The notes under the pieces: generated by a model | The model's input: the letters and a program-made list of their open reading frames with translations, nothing else | Databases searched by the model: none | Told to the model about the DNA's origin: nothing | Source: Sorex araneus | Taxonomy: Eukaryota > Chordata > Mammalia > Eulipotyphla > Soricidae | Reading direction: 5' to 3' | Length of the DNA stretch: 64,000 nt | Assembly (NCBI RefSeq): GCF_027595985.1 | Contig: NC_073313.1 | Coordinates: forward strand, 86,968,899-87,032,898 | Translations under genes and position numbers: made by a program | Shown: in pieces, positions 53,508 through 64,000 of the stretch | Layout: every line of letters begins with the position of its first letter | Position numbering within the stretch: the first letter of the stretch is position 1

Positions 53508-53835
53508 CTGGAGCAATAGATAAGGTAGGGTGCTTGTCTTGCAACGAAGCCTGACCAGGATTCGTTTCCCGTCATCCCATATGGTCCCCAAAGCACTGCC
53601 AGGAATTATTTCTAAGTTCACAGCCAGAGTAAGCCTTGAGCATCTCCAGGTATGCCTCCCCGCAAAAAATGAAGAAATAAAGAAAAAATTTAAATGTGTC
53701 TCTTTGGGCTTGGGAGATAGTCCCACAGGCTGGAGTGTATGCTCTGCATGCAGGAAGCTGGGGGGTTGATCTCTGGCATAGTATGATCCCCAAACACCAA
53801 ACTGGGAAAAGCCCCTGACCACTGCCTGGTATAAA
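53508..53835 (+). mobile_element. Two type-A SINEs in tandem
   Basis: 53508-53660 (gggactggagcaatagataa) and 53707-53835 (gggcttgggagatagtccca). Confidence 0.8.
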
Positions 53836-54599
53836 TAAAATGTGTCTCTTGAAAACAACATACAGTTGATTTTTCCCCTATAGTTGGAATTCTTCATTAA
53901 TAGAATACTAATCTAATTCTTTTTAAATTAATTATGGTGGAAATTATATTTCATTGGTGCATTTAGATTTATACCTAACATCTTTCTTTTTGTTTTCTAT
54001 TTGTTGTATTCATTCTTTCCTCCTCCCTTTTCTGCCTACTTTTGGAGTTATGAAGTTTGTTTTTGTTTTAAGTAGTTGTAATGATTTTAGGTTCACAGAG
54101 ATAATAAGAGAATTCCCTTATACTAAACTTCAGGATTTATTTTTTTCATTAATATTCCTTTCTTGGAATATTAATGAATCCTGGGGATTGGTTTTAGGAT
54201 CCAATCCGCAAATACCATATGCATTTAGTTGTCAAGTCACCTTAGTTTTTTCTGATTTGTAACAGGTTCTTAGTCTTTGTTTTTTGTGACCTTAAAAGTT
54301 TCAAATAGAATTTGTCAGATATCTTATAAAGCCTCCTTAAATTTGGGTTTGTCTGATGGCTTTCTCTTGATTAGATTAGAGTTGTGGGTTTTGAGAAAGA
54401 AAACCACAGGCTCTCTTCTCATATGCTAGTCTTTGGAAGTCAGTCCCTAAGCATGTGTTTTTATTATTCTATTTTCCATCTTTTAGTTCATTATTAATAC
54501 ATACTTTCATTATCCTTTCAGCTAGTAAGTCATAAATTATAACATGCATTCTCGAATAAAATTGACCTGAAATTAGTACTTTTATTACTGCTAAATTTA

Positions 54600-54663
54600 A
54601 GGACCTTTCAACAACTCAATTTGTTGAAAGGTCAAAAGGACCTTTCAACAACTCAATTTGTTC
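54600..54663 (+). repeat. Duplicated hairpin
   Basis: gacctttcaaca (54602-54613) pairs perfectly with tgttgaaaggtc (54622-54633) around an 8-nt loop. The left arm and loop are repeated at 54639-54662. Confidence 0.85.
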
Positions 54664-54984
54664 CCTTGTAAAATAAGCTTATTCTCTGCTGTTAATGTCT
54701 TGAATTTTATTTCATCATTAAAAACATTCAAGTATTTTATTTATTTTTCCACACGAAGGATTGATGACTGAACTCAGCCTCAAGCTTGACCTGGTGCTTT
54801 TTAAAACACTCAGCCATCTTCCAGACCCTTCTCCCAGGGATCCTAAACAACAGAGCCACCAGGATCATCTCAGTACGTGGGGGTTACACCCCCAGGGTTT
54901 GAACTGGGTCCCAGTCTTCCACTTACCAGGAAAGTGCTTTAAGCCTCGGAGCTTGTTTCTTTTGCTTTGTTTTGTTTTGTTTGG

Positions 54985-55308
54985 GGAAAAGGAGCCATAC
55001 CTGACTGTACTCAAGGAATATTCTGACTGTGCTTAGGGATCCCTCCTGGTGGGATTCAGGGCATCTTTTGTGATGCCAGGGATTGGCCCAGGTTGAGCAT
55101 GTGCAAGGCAAGTGTTTTATCTGCTGTACTCTTTTTGGCCCCTTTATCATGTGTGTTTGTTTTTGGGGGCCACAATCCATGGTACTTGGGGCTTACTCCT
55201 GACTCTGCACTCAGGGATAACACCTAGTGGGGTTTGGCGGCCAATATGAAATGCTGGGGATTCAACTAAGGTTGGCCGCTTACCCTCTGTACTATTCCCG
55301 TGGCCCCT
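54985..55308 (-). mobile_element. Two type-A SINEs, antisense
   Basis: 54985-55142 and 55160-55308 (gtactattcccgtggcccc head end). Confidence 0.77.
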
Positions 55309-55413
55309 TATCGTGTGTTTTTACACACTTTAAGACACTATGTGATATCTAGAAACAATATCAAACCTATAAAAAACTTAAGTATAGTGTAAATTTTTCT
55401 TCTGAATCTTTTT

Positions 55414-55580
55414 TTTTGGCTTTTGGGTCACACCCAGCGATGCACAGGGGTTACTCCGGGCCCTTCACTCAGGAATCACCCCTGGCGGTGCTCAGGGGAC
55501 CATATGGGATGCTGGGATTAGAACCCGGGTCGGCCGCGTGCAAGGCAAACGCCTTACCCGCTGTGCTATCGCTCCAGCCC
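55414..55580 (-). mobile_element. Type-A SINE
   Basis: Full-length. ttcttctgaatcttttt at about 55398 and about 55582 is the TSD. Confidence 0.93.
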
Positions 55581-55739
55581 CTTCTTCTGAATCTTTTTGA
55601 GTAACTGACATGATGCCTCCTCAGTTGCAAAGATTTCTGCATAGTCTTAAGAAAAAGCAAGGACATTTTCTAACAACATTTTAATATAACCATCAAATCA
55701 GAATATTAATGTTATACTTTAAAAGATTGAGGGGAGGTG

Positions 55740-55880
55740 ATTTAAACCACATCTGGTGGTGCTCAGGGATTCCTGACTCTGTGTTCTGGATTGCCCCTGG
55801 CAGTGCTCAGGGGACCATTGTGGTTCAGGATTGAAACTGGGATTGGCTGCATACATGTAAGTGCCTTACCTCTGGCCCAA
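55740..55880 (-). mobile_element. Type-A SINE, old
   Basis: aaccacatctggtggtgctc to cttacctctggccca. Confidence 0.75.
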
Positions 55881-56442
55881 TATTTTATATGTTACACAAT
55901 ACTCAGTACTGTTCATTTTATCAATGTTCCCAATAATGTCTTTTTGTAGGCAAAACCCCAAATTTAGGAAGAAACACAGCATTTACTTTTCATGCCTAGT
56001 GTTTTTCCATCTGTGGTTTCACTGTCTTTCCTTAACTTCTATGACCTTGACAATTGAGGAGTATAGTATAGTAATTTTGTAAAATGTCCAACAACTTGTG
56101 CTTTATCTGATATTTCCATATGATTATATTTATATTTAAAGTATAAGAATTCTCCTGTGTAAGTCTATTCTTTTTCCCTTTGCAATTGGTAAGTATTTTG
56201 TTGAGTTCTTTGAAGAACATCTGCTATTATTTATGTTCCACTTGAAGAATTTCCTTCTAGCTTTTCCTAGCTATGGAGTTGCTTCTGATGAATTCTCTCT
56301 CTCATGGAGGATTGATTTGAAAATGTCTTTGTTTTATCCTTTGTTTTTCGTCTGTTTTATTTCTCTATTTATAGCTCTATGCCTAGCTTCCCAGTTCCAC
56401 ATCAAACTTCTCATTTGTTAGAATCCGTGTGAATCCATGACT

Positions 56443-56486
56443 TGTTTAATTAATTAATTAATTAATTAATTAATTAATTAATTATT
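56443..56486. repeat. (TTAA)n microsatellite, probable SINE tail
   Basis: Repeated ttaa/aatt units directly before the antisense SINE at 56488. Confidence 0.85.
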
Positions 56487-56487
56487 T

Positions 56488-56648
56488 TTCTTTTTGGTTC
56501 ACACCCGGCAATGCTCAGGAAGTTACTTCTGGCTCTGAACTCAGGAATTACTCCTGGTGGTTCTTGGGGGACCATATGGGATGCCAGGTATCGAACCCTG
56601 GTTAGCGCCATGCAAGGCAAATGCCCTACCCACTGTGCTCCAGCCCCT
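56488..56648 (-). mobile_element. Type-A SINE
   Basis: ttttggttcacacccggcaa to cactgtgctccagcccc. The tail is the TTAA tract before it. Confidence 0.9.
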
Positions 56649-56727
56649 ATGTAATTAATTTAAGTCTACAACTGTTATTACTTTATTATGTTACTGAAAT
56701 ACAGCCAGTATTTGGGATCCTTTTTGC

Positions 56728-57222
56728 TTTGTATTTTGAGACCACACCTAGCAATGACATGTTCTGGCTTTGTTCTCAGGGGTCACATTTGGTGATGCTC
56801 AGGGGAACATATGGGGTACCAGGAATGCAATGGGTCAGCTGCATGCAAGGTAAGCATCTTAACCTCTATTCTATCTCTTTGGTCCTGTGAGCCTTTTGTT
56901 TTGTTTTGGGGCCACACCCATGGTACTCAGGGGTTATGCCCAGCTCTGTGCTTGTGGAAATAGTGATGCTGGGGACTGAACCCTGGCTCACTGCATGGAA
57001 AACATATGTTCATATCCTTGAACTCTATCTCTGGCCTAGTGGAAGGCTTTTAATTTTTGTTTAATTGTTTAGGGTCATGCATGGCAATGTTTAGGAGTTA
57101 CTCCTGACTCTGAGTTCAGGGATCACTCCTGGTGATGTTCAAGGGACTATATGGGATGCTGGGGATCCAACCTGCGTTGGCCTCATGCAAGGTAATACAT
57201 GTTGTATTACCACTCTGGCCCT
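56728..57222 (-). mobile_element. Three type-A SINEs, antisense
   Basis: 56728-56885, 56905-57040 and 57072-57222, each diverged, with heads such as tattaccactctggccc. Confidence 0.77.
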
Positions 57223-57439
57223 GGGAGCCTTTAAACAAACTTTTGTGTCCATTTTATATTTCACCCATTGTTCTCTAGGCACTTTTAATTTTAGGGCTAA
57301 AATGTTTGAAGCGCCTCATACCTTTTATGCCCTAGTCTTTGAATTCATCTTTCTCCAAAGGTCTCTGGTTCCTTTCTGTGCAGAGTGGTATTTAGCAACC
57401 ATGATTTGAGAGCTAGGTTGTATTTGTCATCATTAGGAT

Positions 57440-57795
57440 TGTTATAGAACAAATGTGTTTACCTTAATTTGTATGTTGAAACCCCAACTTCCAATGTGAT
57501 GCTATTTGGAGATGGGGCTTTGGGAGCAAATTAGGTTTAGGTGATGTCCTGAGCATTTAGGTGATGTCATGGCAGCATTAATACCTGTATGGGCGAAAGA
57601 AGAGACCAGAGCTCTCTCTACTATGTTAATGTAGTGAAAGGTGGCTGTTCTAAACTATAGATCCTACACCAGAACCCAAGCATATCAGCATACTTATCTC
57701 AGTCCTAACATCCAGAACTATGAGAAAAATTTATGGTACTAAGCTATCCAGTAGATGGTACACTTCCTCCCTTAACAGCCCAAGGAGGCTAAAAT
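57440..57795 (+). mobile_element. MLT1-like MaLR LTR
   Basis: ttgtatgttgaaaccccaac, gatggggctttgggagcaaa, aggtgatgtcatggcagcat and catccagaactatgagaaa follow the MLT1 order. Probably near full length but heavily diverged. Confidence 0.75.
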
Positions 57796-57902
57796 AGATT
57801 TTGGTACTCTGAAGTGGGCTGCTGCTGTAATATATCTAAAACTGTGAATATGTCTTTGAAACTGGGTAGTGGGTAGAGTATGGAGAAACCTTTTGTTTTG
57901 TC

Positions 57903-58066
57903 TTTTGGGGCCATATTCAGAGGTGCTCAGGAATTATTCCTGGCTCTTTGCTTGGGGACCACTCCTGTTGGTGTTCAGGGGACCATATGGGATGCTGGGG
58001 ATCAAACCAGGGACAGTTGCATGCAAGGCAGTTGCCTTATCTGCTGTAGAACTGCTCTAGCCCCCA
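57903..58066 (-). mobile_element. Type-A SINE, diverged
   Basis: tggggccatattcagaggtg to gaactgctctagccccc. Confidence 0.83.
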
Positions 58067-58227
58067 AGGCTGGAGGACTCTTTAGATGCAGCTAGAAATA
58101 GCCTGAATCGCCATGAATGAACCATTAAGGGAAGTTCTAGTGAGAATTTGCTTTTATCTCCTGAGAAAATATTTAATTAATTATCAATAGATTGGTAGTA
58201 GAAATTGGAACAAAGAAGCCTATATTA

Positions 58228-58386
58228 TCATTGGGGGGTGCAACTCGGCTTACTCCTGTACCTGTGCTCAGCGATATCTCATTGCAGGGTTTTTTTTGAC
58301 ATGCCATATGGGATGCCAGGGATCAAACTCAGGCAGGCTGCATGCAAGGCAAGCATCCTGCTTGCTGTATTAGCTCTCTGGACCCT
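58228..58386 (-). mobile_element. Type-A SINE, diverged
   Basis: cttactcctgtacctgtgct to attagctctctggacc. Confidence 0.75.
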
Positions 58387-58389
58387 TTG

Positions 58390-58812
58390 ATGGAAACGAG
58401 GAACTTGTTATTAGCAATGGAGAAAATGTGATCCTTGTTATAAAGTAGCAAATGAATTGTGCTTATACTCTAGCGTTTTGTGGAAGGTAGAATTTGTCAG
58501 TGATGAAACTAGATATTTAATTTAGGAGATTTCTAAGTAAAATGTTGAAGAAGTAACTTGATCTTAACTGCTAATACTAAAATATGGAAGAGAAAAATGG
58601 ATGAAATAAGGATTTTTTAAAAAAGGACCCAGAGTTTAAAGATTTAGAAAATCCTCAGCCTATTCATATTGGGGGAGGAGGAAGGGAGAGAGGCAGACAG
58701 CGGGAGAGAGAGGTTCAAAAAGAGACTATAAAGGATATAGTTGATGAAGAGATTACGGAATTATGAGAATTATGGGTAGAAACAATGTTGGTCTAAATAG
58801 AAGGGGATTTTT
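58390..58812. other. Unassigned stretch
   Basis: A purine-rich segment (gggagaggcagacagcggga) at about 58685; otherwise nothing recognised. Confidence 0.4.
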
Positions 58813-58814
58813 TG

Positions 58815-58982
58815 TTTTGCTTTTTGGGTCACACCTGGCTATGCACAGGGGTTACTTCTGGCTCTGCACTCAGGAATTACTCCTGGTGGTGCTCAGGGGA
58901 CCATATGGGATGCTGGCAATCAAACCCGAGTTGGCTGCGTGCAAGGCAAATGCCCTACCTGCTGTGCTATCACTCCAGCCCC
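58815..58982 (-). mobile_element. Type-A SINE
   Basis: gctttttgggtcacacctgg to gctatcactccagccccc. Confidence 0.93.
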
Positions 58983-59015
58983 CAAAATTAACTTAATGAA
59001 GTTTTTCAGATTTTT

Positions 59016-59902
59016 AAAAAATTTATTTTATTGAATCACCATGTGGAAAGTTACAAAGTTCTCAGGCTTATTTCTCAGTTATACAATGCTCAAACACCCG
59101 CCCTTTCACCAGTGCCCATATTCCACCACCAAAAAAAACCCCAGTATACCTCCCACTCCCAGCCCCCACAACCCCTCACCCCCGCCTGCATAACTGATAA
59201 ATTTCACTTCATTTTCTCTTTACCTTGATTACATTCCATATTTCAACACAAAACTCACTATTGCTGTTGGAGTTTCAACACAGAACTCACTATTCTTGTT
59301 GGAGTTTATCCCCCAAAGATATGACCCTACTGACAAGGAAACGTTTGATAATTAGTTTTCCACTGATGAGAATGAAGATATATAAAGTCGAGAGGCCGCA
59401 GTAGCGGCTGCGCGGTTTAGGATTTCTGTATTTTAGTAATTAAGTCCAGGGAGATTTATGTTGGAAATTGCATCATTTCCCTTCCTGGGGCAGCATGGAG
59501 CAAAGGCTTAGTTCACAGTCTGGAGACATGGCTGCAAGCACTTGCTGGGACCAGAAGTAATGTAGCTGGTTCTGGATCTTGGTCGTTCAGCAGCAAAGCG
59601 GCCGTGCAAAAGCATGGCCACCCGGGTCAAATCTCGACCCGCTCGAGCTCGACTCGGAGTGTGAGCCAGTATCAGCCCCGGCCCAAGACTGCCCAAGCGT
59701 CCCGCTGTTTCAAGTTCAGAACACATTGTTTTTTTCCCCTCCTTCCCGTGCCACCAAGTTCATACCTGTTTAAAAGTCCCATAATATGGCCGATGCCACG
59801 CCGCTTCTTCCCACAGAGGGAAGAAAAACCAAGGAAGAAGGATATTTCTCCTCCTCAGCCGGCATGGGGCAAAAGCTAAGTTCACAGTCTGGAGACATGG
59901 CT
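59016..59902 (-). mobile_element. Complete L1-tailed non-autonomous retroposon (copy D)
   Basis: The unit is bounded by agtttttcagattttt at 59000-59015 and 59903-59918 (AAAAA-starting on the inserted strand). The L1-type tail spans about 59030-59240. The GC-rich 5' body spans about 59380-59902. The motif cttagttcacagtctgga-gacatggct appears twice, near 59505-59531 and at the very 5' end (59875-59902), so the body starts with a roughly 370-bp partial duplication. No coding capacity is seen. Confidence 0.75.
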
Positions 59903-60171
59903 AGTTTTTCAGATTTTTTATATCCTGCAGGAAGGGACAGAGAATGGAGCTAGGAACCTGTCTTATTATTAAAGATAAAATAATGATACTGATTGTGATT
60001 CAGAGATCATCAGTACTCCCACTTTGGTATGATTCCCCCACAAAAGCCTTCTACGACCATTGGGATGGAAGGAATGCATTCTACATATAAGAAAGACATG
60101 AAATATTGTGTGGTCATATCAATCAAATTTTCTGTCCCCTCACCATGCTTAACCTCTAACTCCATTATATT

Positions 60172-60332
60172 GCTTTTTTGGGTTACACCCAGCGATCCTC
60201 AGGGGTTACTCCTGGCTCTGCAATCAGAAATTACTCCTGGTGGTGTTTGGGTGACAATATAGGATGCCGGAGATTGAACCTTGGTCGGCCACGTGCAAGG
60301 CAAAATACCCACTGTACTATCGCTCCGGCCCC
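60172..60332 (-). mobile_element. Type-A SINE
   Basis: tttttgggttacacccagcg to actatcgctccggcccc. Confidence 0.9.
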
Positions 60333-60349
60333 AACCCTTAATTCCTAAT

Positions 60350-60490
60350 GTAGAGTTGGAGCCTTTAGATTTAGAAACTATTAGGATTAGATTTTGCCAT
60401 GAAGGCCTTTAGGAGATATTAGGTTTAGGTTTTGCCATTAAGGTGTAACCTATGGTGACATTAATGCCCTAATAATAAATAGAGGAGAGG
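60350..60490 (+). mobile_element. MLT1-like LTR fragment
   Basis: gtagagttggagcctttag, ggcctttaggagatattagg and ggtgacattaatgcccta resemble the middle of an MLT1 LTR. A SINE follows at 60492. Confidence 0.5.
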
Positions 60491-60491
60491 G

Positions 60492-60655
60492 TGGGGTAGA
60501 GAGTACATCTGGTAAGGTGTTTGCCTTGCACGTGGCTTACCTTGGTTCGATCCCTGGCATTCCATATGGTGCTCTGAGCACTGCCAGGAGTAATTCCTGA
60601 GTGTAGAGCCAGGAGTAACCCCTTAGCACTCTTGGGTGTTGCTCCAAAACAAAAT
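60492..60655 (+). mobile_element. Type-A SINE in MLT1 debris
   Basis: ggtggggtagagagtacatc to cttgggtgttgctcc. Confidence 0.83.
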
Positions 60656-61047
60656 AAAAAAATGAAGTAGAGAAAACATCCCCAGAAACATGTAGCGCTG
60701 GCAACATTGGTGGCAGAAACATCTCAAATTCACTACACATTTGATTTTTAATTAATTTATGATTGCTGTGTGTTCAGAAAACTTTTACTGCTACCAAAAT
60801 TTTCACCACCTTACATTCAGTTTGGCAACCTTCACGTTCAGTTATGAGACCCACAGAAATTAGGTTGTAGAAGATTACCTCCTGGGTGACTAATTTGGAC
60901 TTCCATTTCCTTTGCCATGGTTTCTCCTCTTTCATAAACACTTAAATCCATCCCCTGACACCTGCAACTTTCAGTTCATGAACCTTCTGAAAGTGTTGAT
61001 TGGCATCTCAGACTCCCAGCCACTCTTTTCTGTTCAGTTCTTATTTT

Positions 61048-61218
61048 TTTTTTTTGCTTTTTGGGTCACACCCAGCGATGCTCAGGGGTTACTCCTGGTT
61101 CTGCACTCAGGAATTACTCCTGGCAGTGCTCGGGGGACCATATGGGATGCCAGGGATCGAACCCGGGTCGGCCGCGTGCAAGGCAAACGCCCTACCTGCT
61201 GTGCTATCGCTCCTGCCC
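61048..61218 (-). mobile_element. Type-A SINE
   Basis: Full-length. ctgttcagttctta at about 61030 and about 61221 is the TSD. Confidence 0.93.
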
Positions 61219-61269
61219 CTCTGTTCAGTTCTTAACTTCTCAATCTTCAGCTTTCAATTTGGCAAATTC

Positions 61270-61435
61270 TAGAAGACAGAGGTATTGTATAGTGGGCAAG
61301 ACACTAGTCTTGCATGCTGGCGACCTGGATTTGATCCTCAACACTCCATATAGTCACCCAAGGCCTGCCAGGAGTGATCCCTGAGCACAGAACCAGGAAT
61401 CAGCACTGAGAACCGCTGGATGTCCTCCCTTACCA
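61270..61435 (+). mobile_element. Type-A SINE, old
   Basis: tagaagacagaggtattgta to aaccgctggatgtcctcc. Confidence 0.75.
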
Positions 61436-61804
61436 AATAAAAACAACAAATGCTTTAAAAATCAAATGAATGAACAGACAGCACCACATAAATGAGGCAG
61501 GTGTTTGATTCCTTCTCCTCTCTCTCCTTCTCCCCCCACCTCACTGTTCTCTTCCTCTTGATTCTTGGTCTCTTAATTGCTAATCTTCCAATGTGACAGA
61601 AATATACTTTTTAATGTGTTGAATGGCTCTTATATTTGTTTTTAATGATACAGTTAGTCTGAAAACAAGTTAATCCATCTGTGACAGAAACAGAAATTAA
61701 GATCAGATCACACTGTATGTAATATGGGGAACTGAAAAGGGATAAGAGTGGGTGATTAGAGGTGAGAAAAGGTAGAGGGAAATATATCTTCATCTTAAAA
61801 GAGT

Positions 61805-61950
61805 TGGGGCTGAGCAATACCTTGTACGTGGCCAACCCAGTTTTGATCCCCAGAACCCCATAGGTATCCCCTAGCTCTCCAGGAGTGTTCCCCAAGTGCA
61901 GATCCAGAATTGAGCCCTGAATACCATCAGGTGTGGCCCCCAAAACAAAA
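61805..61950 (+). mobile_element. Type-A SINE with head deletion
   Basis: ggggctgagcaataccttgt to atcaggtgtggcccccaa. Confidence 0.85.
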
Positions 61951-61954
61951 AAAG

Positions 61955-62300
61955 TGGGAAGTTAAGGAAACTATGGCTGATCAGGTGAGAAATATAGGTT
62001 TATGAATATTATTTAAAGGAAAAAACCACTAGAGGAAATAAAATAGAGATAAAACTATCTTGGGAAGCATAGAAGTGGTGGAAGTGAACTGACTCATCAT
62101 GATTCAGAGCTTTATTTAATAGATCATGCCAAAGAGAAAAGAGAAGGAAGGGGCATGTTTGAAGAATTTGATAGTGGTATATTTTAACTGGATCTGATTA
62201 CATGTACTCAGAGAGAGGGAAGAAGCAAAAAGGTTTCATGGGTTTCTATCTTAAGTGACTGTGGGGATATGGTACTATACTAAGGTAAAGTATCTGGTGA
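61955..62300. other. Unassigned stretch
   Basis: Purine-rich, no ORF, no repeat recognised. Confidence 0.4.
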
Positions 62301-62304
62301 AAAG

Positions 62305-62430
62305 GGCCTGGGAGATAGGTCAAAGGGCTGGAGCACATGAGTTTCCGGGCACTGCATGGCCCTTGAGCACCACCAGGTGTAGCTCCCATGACCTCCTCTT
62401 CTGCCACAGGCTCTGTCAGTGAGTCTGAGC
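62305..62430 (+). mobile_element. Old SINE-like segment
   Basis: gggcctgggagataggtcaa and ccttgagcaccaccaggtgt. Confidence 0.55.
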
Positions 62431-62734
62431 ACCTCTGGGGCCTGACCTGAATTGCGTCGCCAGGCCTGGCATTGAAATATCTGGCCTTTCTACCTACAGT
62501 AAAAATATGGTAATGTCTCTAGTTGAAGAGGTAAGAAGATACATTTAGTTTAAGTTGTATACTGTACATTGAAATTGAGATGCATCATCGGTACATACAA
62601 ACACAAGTGGACAAAGGATCTTATCACAATAAAATGAAAAGCAACAAGTCATCAATAAAATACCAGCCAAAACAAATCTGATCATTTGGAAATTTTAAGC
62701 AACTCATCTAAAAACTCAGGTTAAAGTGGAAACG

Positions 62735-62905
62735 GGGGGCCACTTAGATAGTATAGTGTGTAAGGCACTTGCCTTGCACACAGCTCACCTGAGTTCAATC
62801 CCAGGCATCCCATGTGGTCCACTGAGCAATGCTAGGAGTGATTTCTCAGTACAGAGACAGGAGTAACCCCTGAGCATTGTTGGATGTGGTCCCCAAACCA
62901 AAGAA
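62735..62905 (+). mobile_element. Type-A SINE, diverged
   Basis: gggccacttagatagtatag to gttggatgtggtcccc. Confidence 0.87.
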
Positions 62906-63034
62906 AAGTGGAAATGAGACAAATTATAAATAGGTTATCATTACAGTGAAAAAATAAAAGAACCCAGGTTGATGTTACAAATAAATCTCTACATCCACAG
63001 TGACGATATGAAAAGTGGGTGGACCTTTGGGCTG

Positions 63035-63292
63035 TATTTAGACCATGAGGATGGAGTCTCTTGAATAGGATCCATGCTCTTATAGAAGAGACTTCAGAGA
63101 GCTATCCTCCCCTTTTGCTGAGAACACTGGAATGACTAAAGCATTCTAGAAAACAGGCTCTCAGAAGACACTTAATATGTTGGCGCCATGATTTTGGGCT
63201 TCCCGACTGCAGGAATTAAATGTTTTCTGCGTATAAGCTCCTCAGTTTATGGCATTTTATTGTAACAGCATGAATGGACTAAGACGACCCCA
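63035..63292 (+). mobile_element. MLT1-like MaLR LTR, 3' part
   Basis: ggatggagtctcttgaatag, cttatagaagagacttcaga, tgattttgggcttcccgact, ctcctcagtttatggcattt and acagcatgaatggactaaga match the 3' two thirds of an MLT1 LTR, ending at the LTR boundary. Confidence 0.8.
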
Positions 63293-63294
63293 TT

Positions 63295-64000
63295 GATCAT
63301 TACAGTCATAGCTCTGGTACAGACAGGGCAAATGAGTTCAGCCCTATCCTTCTACCATGTCTGGCTGTCAGACATTTCACTTTATCTTGCATTCATTTGT
63401 AACTCTCAGCAGTAACTCTCTCCTGCAATACCTTGGATGAAATTGGCTTCGTCCTCTAATAGAACTTTGGAATGTGGGTCTGATCAAACTATGGTATCAC
63501 AATGTTTCCATAGTAACTAATGCACACCCAGAGGGGGGGAAGGATGGGGAATAAATGAGAATAAGAATTTAACAAAATAAGTGAGGGATGAAGAGGCTTT
63601 AGACAAGTGATTACCACTTGCTTAGGAATATGAAGATATTCATCTCTCTAATAATGGGGTTATAAAAGTTGTTATGCTGAAACTTGTCAGTAGCCATTTA
63701 TAGTCCATTTTTATCTATAATCATAACCATCAAAAGCATTTAAATGCTTCTTTGCCCCACCATACCATGCAGAGTGAGTTAAAGTTGCCATTCTCCTGTG
63801 AGCCTGCGATCATGATGGGATAGGTTAGGCCAGTGTTCATGTCACATGCTGCCAGTTGCAGCTTTGCTCCAGTGGATGCTGATTAGGAAGAGTGTATTCA
63901 AAGCCATCTATTCAGTCTTGTGGAATTTGTTTGCTTTGATGCAAGACTTTATAAGCAACTCAATACTCCCTTGAATTAAAGACTGCCAGTATAGAATACC
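63295..64000. other. Apparently repeat-free stretch at window end
   Basis: About 700 bp after the MLT1 LTR with no recognised repeat or coding sequence. Confidence 0.45.

Larger units (their letters stand above)
53840..56425 (-). mobile_element. Ancient L1 segments, antisense, with SINEs
   Basis: tctcttgaaaacaacataca, ttttgttttctatttgttgt, aaatttgggtttgtctgatg, ttcttagtctttgttttttg and ctattctttttccctttgca match antisense ancient L1 3' regions in pieces. SINEs fill 54985-55878. Confidence 0.55.

Noticed and set aside
61000-61272. Recurring ORFs with [25 protein letters not shown]-type or GHTQRCSGVTPG-type peptides, seen at dozens of sites on both strands
   Set aside because: They are the three reading frames of the type-A SINE body read antisense. 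They end at SINE borders and do not represent a protein family.

Overview
The window is ordinary mammalian nuclear DNA and almost entirely interspersed repeat. The most likely source is a shrew (Soricidae, probably Sorex). The evidence is about ninety copies of a roughly 170-bp tRNA-headed SINE, recognised on the + strand by a head like ggctggagcgatagcacag, a tail like tgtgacccaaaaagc and then poly(A). This resembles what I know as the shrew SOR-type SINE. The species call is inference from that repeat and cannot be confirmed without a database.

Layout. 1-4.7 kb: old L1 and MLT1 pieces, SINEs, a probable solo LTR on the - strand, and two L1 3' ends. 5-9.5 kb: SINEs of two families. 9.57-10.57 kb: a complete 1-kb L1-tailed retroposon with target-site duplications (TSDs). 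10.9-12.7 kb: LTR-like and tandem-monomer sequence. 12.84-14.18 kb: a 5'-truncated L1 with a readable ORF2 C-terminus. 17.9-18.2 kb: a U6 snRNA/L1 chimera. 20.1-22.8 kb: a layered locus in which an LTR is split by an RPL32 retrocopy that itself carries two later insertions. 24.0-25.0 kb: an L1-tailed retroposon next to a TMSB10 retropseudogene. 26.9-28.3 kb: a quiet stretch followed by a short L1. 29-36.5 kb: SINEs, an old L1, and LTR-like segments. 36.9-43.5 kb: old antisense L1 riddled with SINEs. 45.8-46.2 kb: an L1 with a twin-priming inversion inside a SINE. 46.9-47.6 kb: the only long intact protein ORF not from a mobile element, an intronless 210-codon CCDC169-like retrocopy on the - strand. 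47.8-56.4 kb: old L1 and SINEs, including SINE-in-SINE nesting. 57.4-64 kb: MLT1 LTR pieces, SINEs, and a second complete L1-tailed retroposon at 59.0-59.9 kb.

No multi-exon host gene, tRNA gene, CRISPR array or operon is supported. The genes do not work together as a pathway; what connects the window is retrotransposition. L1-type machinery explains the poly(A) SINEs, the three protein-gene retrocopies, the U6 chimera and the L1-tailed retroposons. Their TSDs, read on the inserted strand, usually begin with an A run. A second SINE family shares the tRNA-like head but ends in short microsatellite-like repeats instead of poly(A). I see no strong evidence for a new biological system. The observations most worth checking are the intact CCDC169 retrocopy, the U6/L1 chimera with apparent 3' transduction, the L1-tailed retroposon family with duplicated 5' monomers, and the SINE family without poly(A).
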